Assembly: GCA_029721435.1 (NCBI GenBank)
Contig: CM056581.1
Coordinates: 68,744,712-68,808,711 of the forward strand
Origin: Gymnothorax reevesii
Lineage: Eukaryota; Chordata; Actinopteri; Anguilliformes; Muraenidae
Direction: 5' to 3'
Length of the DNA: 64,000 nucleotides
The first letter of the stretch is position 1. Each line of letters opens with the position of its first letter. Shown piece by piece: positions 32,701 through 44,886 of the stretch. The notes beneath the pieces are model-generated. The model was not told the origin of the DNA. It made no database searches and was given only the letters and a program-made list of their open reading frames with translations. The position numbers and the translations under genes are program-made.

Positions 32701-35700
32701 GGTTTGGCACTAAGTAGTGGGACACACAGGGGACAGCACACAGAAAGAGGTTTGGCAGAAAGGAGTGCGACTCACAGGGGAAAGCACACAGATAGAGTTT
32801 TGGCAGTAAGTAGTGCGACTCACAGGGGACAGCACACAGATAGAGGTTTGGCAGAAAGGAGTGGGACTCACAGGGGACAGCACACAAAAAGAGGTTTGGC
32901 AGTATATAGTGGGACTCGCAGGGGACAGCACGTAGATAGAGGTTTGGCAGTCAGTAGTGGGACTCACAGGGAACAGAACGCAGATAGAGGTTTGGCAGCA
33001 AGTAATGTGATTCAGAGAGAACAGCACGCAAATGGAGGTTAAGCAGCAAGTAAGGGGACTCACAAGGAACAGCACGCAGATAGAGACTTGGCAGCAGAAA
33101 GTGGAACTTACAGGGAACAGCACACAAAAAGAGGTTTGGCAGTAAGTAGTGGGACTCACAGGAGATGACATGCAGATAGACGTTTTGTAGTAAGTCGTGG
33201 GACTCACAGGGAACAGCACAGAGATAGAGATTTGGCAGCAGAAAGTGGAACTTTCAGGGAACAACACACAAAAAGAGGTTTGGCAGTAAGTAGTGGGACT
33301 CACAGGAGATGACATGCAGATAGACGTTTTGTAGTAAGTAGTGGGACTCACAGGGAACAGCACAGAGATAGAGGTTTGGCAGTTTGTTGTGGGACACACA
33401 GGGGACAGCACACAGATAAAGGTTTGGCAGTAAGTAGTGGGAATCATAGAGGGCAGCACATAAAAAGAGGTTTGGCACTAAGTAGTGGGACACACAGGGG
33501 ACAGCACACAGAAAGAGGTTTGGCAGAAAGGAGTGCGACTCACAGGGGAAAGCACACAGATAGAGTTTTGGCAGTAAGTAGTGCGACTCACAGGGGACAG
33601 CACACAGATAGAGGTTTGGCAGAAAGGAGTGGGACTCACAGGGGACAGCACACAAAAAGAGGTTTGGCAGTATATAGTGGGACTCGCAGGGGCCAGCACA
33701 CAGATAGAGGTTTAGCAGTAAGTAGTGGGACTCAGAGGGAACAGCACGTAGATAGAGGTTTGGCAGTCAGTAGTGGGACTCACAGGGAACAGAACGCAGA
33801 TAGAGGTTTGGCAGCAAGTAATGTGATTCAGAGAGAACAGCACGCAAATGGAGGTTTAGCAGCAAGTAAGGGGACTCACAAGGAACAGCACGCAGATAGA
33901 GACTTGGCAGCAGAAAGTGGAACTTACAGGGAACAGCACACAAAAAGAGATTTGGCAGTAAGTAGTGGGACTCACAGGAGATGACATGCAGATAGACGTT
34001 TTGTAGTAAGTCGTGGGACTCACAGGGAACAGCACACGAATTGAGGTTCGGCAGTAAGTAGTGGGACTCATAGGGAAAAGCACACAGATAGATGCTTGGC
34101 AGTAAGTAGTGGGACTCACAGAGGACAGGACGCTGATAGAGGTTTGGTAGTAGGTAGTGGGGCTCACAGGGGAGAGCATGCAGATCAAGGTTTGGCAGTA
34201 AATAGTGGGACTCACAGGGAACGGCACACAGATAGAGGTTTAGCAATAAGTAGTGGGACTCACAGGGGACAGCACACAGATAGAGGTTTGGCAGTAGGTA
34301 GTGCAACTCACAGGGGACAGCACACAGATAGAGGTTTGGCAGTAAGTAGTGCAACTCACAGGGGACAGCACACAAAAAGAGGTTTGGCGGTATATAGTGG
34401 AACTTGCAGGGGACAGCATACAGATAGAGCTTTGGCAGTAAGTACTGCGACTAACAGGGAACAGCACACAAAAAGAGGTTTGGCATTAAGTAGTGGGACT
34501 CAAAGAGGACAGCAGGCAGATAGATGTTTGGCAGTTATTACTGAGACTTACAGAGGACAGCACGCAGATTGAGCTTTGGCAGTACGTGGTGGGACTCCCA
34601 GGGAAAAGCACACAGATTGTGGTTTGGCAGTTGGTATTGGGACTCAAAGGAGACAGCACACAGATAGAAGTTTGGCAGCAAGAACTCAGACTCCCAGGAG
34701 ACAGCACTCAGATAGAGGTTTCGCAGTAAGTAGTGGGACTCACAGGGGACAGCACGGAGAAGGAGGCTTCGCTGTAAGCAGTGGGCCTCACAAGGGACAG
34801 CACTCAAAAGGAGGTTTGGCAGCAAGTATTGGGACTCAAAGGGAACAGCACTCAGATAGAGCTTTTGGAGTAAGTAGAGGGACTAACAGGGAACAGCACA
34901 AAAAATGAGGTTTGGCAGTAAGTAGTGGGACTCACAAAGAACCGCACACAGGCAGAGGTTTGGCAGTAAGGAGTGGGACTTGCAGGGGACAGCGCACACA
35001 AAGAGAAGATTGGCAGTAAGTAGTGGGACTGGCTGGAGACAGCACGCAGACAGAGATTTGGCAGTACATAGTGGGATTCGCAGTGGACAGCACACAGATA
35101 AAGGTTTGGCAGTAAGTAGTGGGAGTCACAGGAAACAGCACACAGATAGAGGTTTGGCAGAAAGTACTGAGACTCACAGGGAAAAGCGCACAGATATAGG
35201 TTTGGCGGTAAGAGGTGGTACTCACAAGGGGCAGCACACAAAAAGAGGTTTGGCAGTAAGTAGTGGGGCACACAGTGGACAGCACACAGAAAGAGGTTTG
35301 GAAGTAAGTAGTGGGACTCACAGGGAACAGCACGCAGATAGAGGTTTGGCAGCAAGTAATGTGATTCACAGGGAACAGCACGCAGATAGAGGTTTGGAAG
35401 CAAGTAATGTGATTCACAGGGAACAGCACGCAGATAGAGATTTGGCAGTAAGTAGTGGGACTCACAGGGAACAGCATGCATATAGAGGTTCGGCAGTAAG
35501 TAGTGGGACTCACAGGGAACAGCACAGTGATAGATGTTTGGCAGTAAGTAGTGGGACTCACAGAGGACAGCACGCTGATAGAGGTTTGGCAGTAAGTAGT
35601 GGGACTCACATTGAACAGCAAGTAGTGGGACTCACAGGGGAGAGAACGCAGATCGAGGTTTGGCAGTAAGTAGTGGGACTTACAGGGAACAGCAAGTAGT

Positions 35701-36672
35701 GGGAGTCACAGGGAACAGCACGCAGATAGAGATTTGGCAGAAAGTAGCGGGACTCACAGGGAACAGCACGCAGAAAGAGGTTTGGCAGCAAGTAATGGGA
35801 CTCACAAGGAACGGCACGCAGATAGAGGTTTGGCAGTAAGTAGTGGGACTCACAGGGAACAGCATGCATATAGAGGTTCGGCAGTAAGTCGTGGGACTCA
35901 CAGGGAACAGCACACTCATAGATGTTTGGCAGTAAGTAGTGGGACTCACACTGAACAGCAAGTAGTGGGACTCACAGGGGAGAGAATGCAGATCGAGGTT
36001 TGGCAGTAAATAGTGGGACTCACAGGGGACAGCATGCATATAGAGATTCGGCAGTAAGTAGCGGGACTCACTGGGAACAGCACACAGATAGAGGTTTAGC
36101 AATAAGTAGTGGGACTCACAGGGGACAGCATGCATACAGAGGTTTGGCAGTAATTAATGGGACTCACTGGGGACAGCACACAAAAAGAGGTTTGGCAGTA
36201 AGTAGTGGGACTCGCACGGGACAGCACACAGATAGCGGTTTGGAAGTTACCCGAGGGACTCACAGGGAACAGCACACAGAAAGAGGTTTGGCACTAAGTA
36301 GTGGGACTAGCAGGGGACAGCACTCATCTAGAGGTTTGGCAGTATGTAGTGGGACTCACACGGGACAGCACACAGATAGCGGTTTGGAAGTTACCCGAGG
36401 GACTCACAGGGAACAGCACACAGATAGAGGTTTAGCAATAAGTAGGGGGACTCACAGGGAACAGCACACACATAGAGCTTTGGCAGTAAGTAGTGGCATT
36501 CACAGGGAACAACACGCAGATGGAGGTTTGGCAGTAACTACTGGGACTCCTAGGGGATAGCATGCAGATAGAGGTTTGGCAGTAAATAATGGGACTCACA
36601 GGGGACAATACACAGACAGAGGTTTAGCAGTAAGTAGTGGGACTCACAGGGCACAGCACGCAGATAGAGGTT
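29758..36672. repeat. 48-bp minisatellite array, right block (about 144 units)
   Basis: Continuation of the 48-bp array, with the same consensus and direction. Unusual variant units mark higher-order duplications. The first ~300 bp (29800-30060) repeat the variant order found at about 19000-19260, including a unit shortened to CTCGACAGCATGC. Long open frames (up to 325 codons on the minus strand at 29796-30773) reflect the 48-bp period and are not genes. The array ends abruptly at about 36672 in TTTTCCCGGATCACTTG. Confidence 0.95.
32460..34030. repeat. Higher-order duplication inside the 48-bp array
   Basis: A block of 16 units starting near 32460 is repeated almost exactly 768 bp downstream. 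After one extra unit near 33690 the offset becomes 816 bp (17 units). A marker unit (GCAGCAAGTAATGTGATTCA) occurs at 32371, 32995 and 33811, spacings of 13 and 17 units. Confidence 0.9.
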
Positions 36673-38330
36673 TTCCCGGATCACTTGTTGCAGCTGACTG
36701 TCCATGGAGCCTGGTGTGAAGCACTTACTCAGGTACAAGCGCAGATCTTTACACAGCGTAGAGCCTAATACAGAGACATTGTGGGATAGAAAGAGGGAGA
36801 AAAAAGTGGAAAAAGGGAAAGAAATGGAGAAAGGGAGAGGGAGGGGAAGAGAGAGAGGCAAGGTAAGAGAGTTATGCACGTTTAATACTGCGGTCATGAT
36901 CATCGTTATATTCAGAGCTGGCGATAAGCATTATCGCATCGCCAAATGCGGTCAGTTTTTTTGAAATGCACCAATATGCGACGGGCTTTCGAAATCCCCA
37001 TTGCATATTTCGCGATACAGTGTTCAGATAATATGAATAAAACTTTTCGTCCAGTTTTGAACAAAAATGGGTCTTAACATCCTAAAGTCTCTTAACATCG
37101 TCCTGATTGGCCTCCGCTACCGCACTATGGATAACCTAACTGCGCGACTCTGACACCATGGTAGCAGGTGGAATGACCCCATTATTTTCCTACTTCTGTG
37201 CCAGTCCCACCCACAGAGCTAAAGAAAAAACTAGAGTGCACAACGTCATTGGCTGAACCAACCGCAAAACGTGAGACTCATCTGCCATCTTGTGTAAGGC
37301 ATCTGCGGGGGAATTTCACAATCAAAACACTGTACGTGTGTATATGCGACTAGATGAAATGAAATGAAAAACACTGGACTGGTGTCACACATCAGCCTGC
37401 AAGCACGACCATTTTTATTTCATTAAGGGGTGTTTGTTGTCAGGGAATTCTTAATAGTTAGTTTTTTTAATTTTACCTACCTGTAAATAAATTATAGATC
37501 TATAAATAAAAGAGTTGTGTATTTATGTCTTAGGAATGCTGTTTTCATATTTTGAACACACATACATTTGTACTTGAACCTTGAATTACTGCAGTGCTCT
37601 TTATTCGAGATTATGACCATTTTTATGCCCCCGCTCTCCAAAGAGGAAAGGGGGCATTATGTCTACACCATGTCCGGCCGTCATCCGTTAACTTTTCGTT
37701 TCTGTGGGATAACTATAGAATCCCTCGTCGGATTGATGCCATTTGTTAATGGCGTATTGGGAGTGGCTAGAGGAAGGTTCCTTTCGAAAACCAGCGTCGT
37801 GCGGTATCCAATATGGCCGCCACAGCAGCCATCTCAATATGCCCTTGATCAACATACAGGCGGGGGCATGCGCCACGCTCTGCGTTGCTCTTGTTTATTT
37901 TAAAAATTCAGGGGGACCCATTATGCTGATCCTTCATTTAATACATATAAGCAATGTTATAATTTTGGATATCCATTCTCAACCTCTGAAAAGTTTCTAA
38001 ACATAAGATACAGGGGTTTTGCCACAATCCAAGAACGTGATTTTGTGAACGGGATTTCCTATGCGAACAGCTCGTCCTGAGATCTTCACGAGATCTGGGC
38101 AAAACCTGATGTCAGGTTGTGCCGTACAATTAATACAGACCTAACCAGAGCCAATCACTGCACTTGACCTGCCCACGCCGGAAACTATTCAAGCAGGCCC
38201 AAACAACCGCGGATCACACTATGCCTTATTAGCGTCTACATTTTTGGAAATACAAAAGAAGGCCCGCAGATCATTTGAGGTGCAGTTTTGTCAGTATCCC
38301 TACCAAAGCTGCTTGTCTGTTTATTTTCGG
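36673..38330. other. Unassigned spacer with GA-rich tract
   Basis: 36780-36870 is GA-rich. 37627-37656 is a short hairpin (GCCCCC...GGGGGC around CTCTCC and GGAAAG). No gene is supported; a 111-codon frame at 37568-37903 has no known motif. Fragments such as ATGGCCGCC near 37811 recur in other repeats here. Confidence 0.5.
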
Positions 38331-38569
38331 ATGGGAAGAAAAGCAGCCATTTCTCTTCCAAAAGACAATGTCTCCAGAAATCAGTGGGTAGCTTTTTTGT
38401 TTGCTGGCAGCAAACAGCCATAGCCAAGGGGAACATAAGCTGTTTGTGCTCAGCATTTCAGCAAAGACAGCTTTCTCAATAAAGGATAATTCGACACAGG
38501 ATAAGCCTTTCAGCTGCTTCTCAAACCTGAAGCAGTTGCATCAATCAAGTGCTCGGAGCCAAAAGCTGT
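38331..38569 (+). pseudogene. THAP-domain fossil 1
   Basis: One frame starting ATGGGAAGAAAAGC reads through a degraded THAP zinc finger: LPKDN..., an NQWVAF tryptophan segment, then VCAQHFSKDSF (the Cys and His ligands) and the LLLKPEAVASI end typical of fish THAP exons. Four stop codons interrupt it. GTAAGT at 38569 looks like an old splice donor. THAP domains bind DNA in P-element-type transposases and host proteins derived from them. Both origins are possible. Confidence 0.6.
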
Positions 38570-39538
38570 AAGTCACGATATAACTGCAAATAATGTAAGT
38601 GAAGCTAACGTGTTACGGGTGGCTAGCAGGACCGCTAATGATAGTTAGCACTAACAACTGGCCGCAGGCTTTGTAAAATATCTGAAGATAAAGCCTGTAT
38701 CGGTCGTGACTGTCTGTGACTCACTGAAGCGGAAGCTGTAAGTTGCTTTTACGGCATAAGCCTACCAAACGTGAAAGTCTGTTGATGTGGCTGTAGCACT
38801 GCGGCTAATGTAGCCAAGTTATTGTTGCTAATGTTTGTGTCCTAAATATGCAAGCAAAATATCAGGGGAAATCCAACAGAAGGTGTGTGAACATAAACCT
38901 CATTTGAAGCAAACTTTTTATACTTGTTTGTAATTTGGATGCTTGGTACAACTGTCCACGGTAACGGAACTTGCCGTCTGTCAAACCTGTATTGCAAGGG
39001 TTTGTCTCTGTGGTTGTTTTGACCGCTCGGTTACCAGCTACTGCATTTTAGTTTGCGTGTCGCCATCCTAATTAAAATGCTCCTGGTTAACTTATATGCA
39101 GTAATTCTGATCAGTATGCTTGTGTGACTTCAGTCAGCATCAATGTGGAAGTTTCATCATAACGTTGCCCGATTGTAGGCGCTACAGTTGAAGCTAACCA
39201 GACAGGTCCTCTATGTGTCCGCAGAGTTGGGCTGAAAAGGCTGCAGTTAGACCAGATGTAGGCTTGGCAGACCTTGGGAAAAGTGTTTGGGTTTGTTTAC
39301 GGCTGCTTGTGATCGCTTCACTTATCCATGACCAGGATCAGCCGGATACTTCACCAATATCGGGGCTAGCTCTCTGATGCTACCGTGAAAGCAATCATGA
39401 AGTACACAAGCTCTAACGTGTCTGGTATAATAAACAATTTCTCTGCACTGCCATGGCATAATTTCATCCCTTTTTAGAAACTGTTGTGGCTAATAAAAAG
39501 CCGAAAAAGGCGGAGATCGAAGAGGAAATTCATTCATT
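38570..39538. other. Unassigned sequence
   Basis: No frame longer than 60 codons and no repeat I can name. It might be old intron of the THAP fossil. Confidence 0.45.
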
Positions 39539-39629
39539 AACAAATTTTTCACACGACCGATTACATTCAAAGTCAATGCTAAGACGATGAATTGACTTTG
39601 AACGTAATATGTTGCGCAAAAAATTTGTT
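39539..39629. repeat. Imperfect hairpin, 39-bp arms
   Basis: Left arm AACAAATTTTTCACACGACC and following bases up to CAAAGTCAAT pair with the right arm ending AAAAAATTTGTTT. Arms are about 77% complementary around a 13-nt loop. It resembles a MITE remnant or a small foldback. Confidence 0.65.
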
Positions 39630-41640
39630 TCGCGTTTGGCAATTTCCAAAAAGGCTGTTTAGCCTGGAGCTTTCACCCCTCCGTCATATCCCAGTGCAGA
39701 AGCTTTTCTTTACTCCACGCTAACGACACACCACAGTTATGCACACAAACCATCAGGTCCTTATAATACACATCTAAAGCCCCGGTCACACAGCACTTCA
39801 CGTCTAAATCACGTACAAAAAGTTATGAAAATCTGGTGGACGTGGTCGTAAGTGGTCATTTTTGGTCAATTTTGGCTTGGCCGTGCTTTGTACAGGGAAT
39901 GGCTGTCGGCGGCTGCTCCACTGCTGAAGCACTGCCTAAGCACGGGTAACCGCGGCTCGGCTTCATCGGAAGCGCGGCTAGCCGCGCACAAAAGCGGCCG
40001 CGCACGGCTGGTCTTCACAGTTGCCGATCCAGATCTTCTACAGTCCACACCTCCACGCAATTTGAACTGAGAAAAAAATAAAATAATGAAAAAAAGAATA
40101 AAGCAATAGCAAACAAAAAAATAAATGACAAAGCACATATGAAATTAAAATAAAAATTGGATTAAGACTATCTTCTCACATTTAATAGAAGATAATTGTC
40201 TTAATCCAATTAATATTTTCCTTTAATTTCATATGTACTTTATATTTCTATGTTTGCTATCTTTATTTCTTTTTTTATTTTAATTTAATATATGAAAGGT
40301 TTATTTATTCCAATTCACAATTAATTACTTCTCTAGTCTACAGTTTTAATATAGTTTTAATCAAGTAAAGTCGAAACTGCCAAACACATTTTACATTTCA
40401 ATTTATTACATTAATTCAATATGTCAATAATGTCATCAGTCCAGATATCAAACATCATTTGATGGATGAAGATGAGGACATCACGGCGTTGAGGGTTCAT
40501 GTTCACCCCTTGACATCTAGACTGCAAGTGCCGAGGTTTCAGAAAATTACGGTATTTATATGCCGCAAATAAGAAGTGATACAGAAGTGATTAGGCAGAG
40601 ATGAATCGTATTTAGAACTTGTTCGAGTCGTCGTTTAAACGGGCTGAAGGCCGGGTCGCACCGCCCGAACTTTGCTGGAGCGTTCCTTGAACGGTAGGGA
40701 GGGGGGGCCGAATTTCGACAACGCTCGTCAATGCGCACAAAATGGGAAAAAAAATCGAAAACACGGGTGTTGGCATAGCGGTGCACAGCTGAAGCCGGCG
40801 TTGCTTTAGCGTTGGTTTAGCGGTAGCGAGCGTTGGTTTAGCAGTGACGCGAGCGTTGGTATAGCGGCATACCGCTTGTGACTACGGAGCTGAACGGATT
40901 GTTTTGATACAAGTTCTCATAGACACAACTCTGTCTCTCCTTCTTCTCTCTCTTCTCCTCCTGTCAACAGCCTGTTGCAATCTGAGGAGGTTCTGATTCT
41001 GCTGCTGGACGAGTGCACCAATCATAGCAAGTCTCTCAGCATCCATGGTGATACAGTTTTACTGTAACTTTGAGCAATTTCGATATAGATGAGGTCTGAA
41101 CTCAACAGCAGCTCGATTCCAAATGAGCTCCTGGTCCATTTCTCCCCGTATTTATAGCCAAATTCTGGTCCTGCTCCGACACCTCTATACCAACGCCAAA
41201 CCAAAGTTCATCGCCGCCATGGCTAGCTGCTTCAACGCCCGACACCATTCCAGCAACCCCCTGTCCACTCGTAAAACGCTTACAACCGCTCCACCCAAGT
41301 TTGTGCAACCTTTAATCGCCACCCGGGCAACGCTGGCGAAGCAGCGGTGGTCCAGCGTTCAAGATTTCTGCGTTGGCCTAGCGGAACCAAGCGTCCACGA
41401 ACTTGCGTCTAGCGGTGCCAAACTTTGAATGGGCGTTGGTGGAGCGGGGGTGAACTTTGCCGGGGCGGAAAATTGCCCCCTCCTCACCGCTCGCAATATT
41501 TTGAGCAGCTCAAAACTTTCGGAGCGGTAGGAGGGCCCCTCGAGAAACGTCAGCGGTGGCCGAGCATATACAAAAACGATTCAAACGAGCCCCACGCGGC
41601 CGCCATATTAGCGGCTTGATCCTCCAGCAGTGACGTAACA
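39630..41640. other. Unassigned, with GCGTTGGTTTAGCGG-type motifs
   Basis: Starts with a GCCCCGGTCACACAGCAC stretch (39779) like fish DNA-transposon termini, but no partner was found. 40790-40880 and 41330-41470 share GCGTTGG(T/C)(T/C)TAGCGG motifs, partly in tandem. A palindrome lies at 40081-40290. No gene is supported. Confidence 0.45.
40081..40290. repeat. About 210-bp palindrome, A/T-rich
   Basis: Left arm includes AGCACATATGAAATTAAAAT and TTGGATTAAGAC; the right arm is its inverted copy (GTCTTAATCCAA, TTTAATTTCATATGTACTTT). Loop about 10 nt near 40176-40186. It could be a MITE or foldback element. Confidence 0.8.
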
Positions 41641-41892
41641 TACACTGAGCCGCTCTTTTGTCTCGGAGGCAGAAAACGACGGTTACTTTTTTCCAAAAGC
41701 CATGCTCGTGGGGCAGATTGATTCAATATTCCACAAGAATCTTTCACTTGGAGATACAAGCAACAAATTTGGCAGAAATGTCGTCCAGGATGTACTTTTA
41801 AGAAAACAACGTTATCCAGCTGAAAATCCAAGATGGCTGCCAGTTTTCAAGATGGCCACCTCGTCAAATGCAAAAAAATGGTTTTTGAAGTA

Positions 41893-43465
41893 CAAACCCA
41901 AAACCAGTGAAGTTGGCACGTTGTGTAAATCGTAAATAAAAACAGAATACAATGATTTGCAAATCCTTTTCAACCTATATTCAATTGAATACACTGCAAA
42001 GACAAGTTACTTAATGTTCGAACAGGTAAACACCGTAATTTTTTGCAAATATTAGCTCATTTGGAATTTGATGCCTGCAACATGTTTCAAAAAAGCTGGC
42101 ACAAGTGGCAAAAAAGACAGAGAGTTGAGGAATGCTCATCAAACACTTATTTGGAACATCCCACAGGTGAACGGGCTAATTGGGAACAGGTGAGTGCCAT
42201 GATTGGGTATAAAAGCAGCTTCCCTGAAATGCTCAGTCATTCACAAACAAGGATGGGGCGAGGGTCACCACTTAGTGAACAAATGCGTGAGCTGATTGCC
42301 GAACAGTTTAAAGACAACATTCCTCAACGAGCTATTGCAAGAAATTTATGGATTTCATGATCTACGGTCCGTCATATCGTCAAAAGGTTCAGAGAATCTG
42401 GAGAAATCACTGCACGTAAGCGAAAAGGCCGAAAACCAACATTGAATGCCCGTGACCTTCGATCCCTCAGGCGGTACTGCATCAAAAACCGACATCAGTG
42501 TGTAAAGGACATTACCACATGGGCTCAGGAACACTTCAGAAAACCACTGTCAATAACTACAGTTCGTCGCTACATCGGCAAGTGCAAGTTAAAACACTAC
42601 AATGCAAAGCGAAAGCCATTTATCAACTTTGCTGGGCCCAAGATGAGATGGACTGATGCAAAGTGGAAAAGTGTTCTGTGGTCTGACGAGTCCACATTTC
42701 AAATTGTTTTTGGAAACTGTGGACGTCGTGTCCTCCGGACCAAAGAGGAAAAGAACCATCCGGACTGTTATAGGTGCAAAGTTCAAAAGCCAGCATCTGT
42801 GATGGTATGGGGGTGTATTAGTGCCCAAGGCATGGGCAACTTACACATATGTGAAGGCACCATTAATGCTGAAAGGTACATACAGGTTTTGGAGCAACAT
42901 ATGTTGCCATCCAAGCAACGGCTTTTTCATGGACGCTCCTGCTTATTTCAGCAAGACAATGCCAAGCCACATTCTGCACGTGTTTCAACAGCATGGCTTC
43001 ATAGTAAAAGAGTGCGGGTACTAGACTGGCCTGCCTGTGGTCCAGACCTGTCTCCCATTGAAATCTGTGGCGCATTATGAAGCGTAAAATACGACAACGG
43101 AGACCCCGGACTGTTGAACAACTTAAGCTGTACATCAAGCAAGAATGGGAAAGAGTTCCACCTGAAAAGCTTCAAAAATTGGTCTCCTCAGTTCCCAAAT
43201 GTTTACTGAGTGTCGTTAAAAGGAAAGGCGATGTAACAGTGGTGAAAAGGCCCCTGTGCCAACTTTTTTGCAATGTGTTGCTGCCTTTAAATTCTAAGTT
43301 AATGATTATTTGCAAAAAAAATAAAGTTTCTCAGTTTGAACATTAAACATCATGTCTTTGCAATGTATTCAATTGAATATAAGTTGAAAAGGATTTGCAA
43401 ATTATTGTATTCTGTTTTTATCTACGATTTACATAACGTGCCAACTTCACTGGTTTTGGGTTTTG
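41893..43465 (+). mobile_element. Tc1-like transposon
   Basis: 1573 bp with long inverted termini: CAAACCCAAAACCAGTGAAG at left and the matching inverted copy at right, continuing through the AGAATACAATGATTTGCAAA block for about 100 bp. Flanked by TA at 41891-41892 and 43466-43467, the Tc1/mariner target. These termini are characteristic of an abundant fish Tc1 family. It sits inside the element with ~170-bp inverted ends. Confidence 0.93.
42253..43346 (+). pseudogene. Tc1-like transposase, one stop and one frameshift
   Basis: From ATG 42253 the frame reads a paired-type helix-turn-helix DNA-binding region (PLSEQMRELI..., then RHIVKRF), a GRKP hook-like segment and the DD34E catalytic core: [13 protein letters not shown] and PDLSPIE, with 34 residues between the second D and E. 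A TGA at 42358-42360 replaces a serine codon, and one base is lost near 43065, shifting the last ~60 codons ([10 protein letters not shown]...) to another frame. Catalytic residues are all present. Inactive but only lightly damaged. Confidence 0.93.
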
Positions 43466-43467
43466 TA

Positions 43468-44370
43468 GAACTTGAATAAACAGAAACGTGTTGATGACCC
43501 AAACATCAAAATGAATGTATTCTGACTGGAGGAACTCAATAGTGTCAATTGAATTGCAATATGGCCACCAGTTTTCAAGATGGCAGCTATTACGTGACTC
43601 AAAATTAGCATTTTCGAAAGCTGTTTGATCACAGATATTGTATTTAGTTGAAGGGCAATACCCATGATCATTCATTGAAATGCTGTGGTCTAGCCTAGCA
43701 CTATTGGTTTGTATTATTTTATAAGAGTGATGTCAAAGCACAACCAGTGCACACCGGTGACATCACTGCTGTGAGACTCAGCATGGGGTTCAGTGTCGGC
43801 TTGTCGTGTACTAGCTGTAGTTACACTTTACTAACTGTTGTAGTGGTGTACTGACTATAATTTGTAGTATACTTTATGGTCCCAAATGCTATCTAATAAG
43901 TCCCTATATATACATCTCAACTAGAAGTTTAGTTTGTTGAAGTATTGTAGTTAGATATTGAATTGACAGGATGTGTCAGCGCAGGAGAGCCGAGCCAAGG
44001 GTAAAGGGGCTTAAGTTACCTAGATAGTGTACAGATCGCACGGGACTTAAATGGCACTGAATGAACGATCGGGCTAGGTGTAGGGCATCAGATGCTTGAA
44101 CCTAGTTGCATTCCATATTTCAATGTGCTTTGAAGTTTTGTACGATTGGGTGGTGAAAGGATAGCCCCTCGGCCTTTAACCATATAAGAAAAGATGTCTG
44201 CCATTACAGCTCACGGCTGTAATTGAGATTGATATTGTTTGTTTGATTAATATGCTGTCTATGTGGTATTACGCAGTAGCGCTGGTACCATGTTTTTATA
44301 GGTACTTTACATTGTACTCTTGGCCTCCAGGCCTTATATACAAATTTAAAAAAAAAAAAGGCTGTCTAAG
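43468..44370. other. Non-coding interior of the inverted-ended element
   Basis: Includes a second copy of the CCAGTTTTCAAGATGGC motif (43567-43583) that also lies in the left inverted end. No gene. An A-run at 44349-44359 precedes the open frame at 44371. Confidence 0.5.
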
Positions 44371-44886
44371 ATGTCTGCCAATAATCCATTGAGTTGCACT
44401 ACTAAAATTGACTGGAGGAAGTGTTGCCTCTGTCAGATAGATATGAAAGAGGAGTATGAGTGTAGTCTTGAAGGCTATTCCACGATAGCCAAAAACATAT
44501 CACAGTTTCAGGCAATCAACCTGTTGCCCATCAGGTTAGACCCATCGAGATTGGATGATGGAGGTGGTATTGAGGATATCACCAAATATCACCAAAATTG
44601 TTGCCAAATGTTTAGCAACTGCATCCTCGAGCATGCTACTAAAAGAGCAGCTGGAATTCATAATGATCCTGGTGAAGGACGATCAAAAATGCGAAGGACT
44701 AGCATTGAAGTGCAGCGGTGTTTCTTATGTGAAAAGATGGAACCAACATCTGAGCTGCAACAAGCTTTGACCATGCAGCTAAATGAGAGGCTCAGTTGGA
44801 TTTCTCACACTCAAAAACAAATATTTCAATGTATAGACCATCAAAATAGGATTATTCAATCAATATATAGTTCAAACACCTTTTAA
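44371..44886 (+). CDS. Cysteine-rich hypothetical protein, probably transposon-borne
   Basis: 171 codons from ATG 44371, uninterrupted. Visible: a CCLCQ pair near residues 18-22, a YHQNCCQMF segment near 72-80, a KRAAG basic patch, and a second CFLC pair near 117-120. The pattern CxxC ... HxxxC suggests zinc binding. I have a general memory of similar N-terminal modules in multi-copy fish and cnidarian proteins but cannot name the family. It stops just before the right inverted end, so it likely belongs to that element. It may be truncated. Confidence 0.5.
   Translation: MSANNPLSCTTKIDWRKCCLCQIDMKEEYECSLEGYSTIAKNISQFQAINLLPIRLDPSRLDDGGGIEDITKYHQNCCQMFSNCILEHATKRAAGIHNDPGEGRSKMRRTSIEVQRCFLCEKMEPTSELQQALTMQLNERLSWISHTQKQIFQCIDHQNRIIQSIYSSNTF

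Noticed and set aside
17426..36672. CRISPR-like array
   Set aside because: Units are contiguous variants of one 48-bp sequence with no repeat-spacer alternation, in a eukaryotic context.
36704..36964. Glu/Lys/Arg-rich 86-codon frame
   Set aside because: Derived from a GA-rich tract; no other support.
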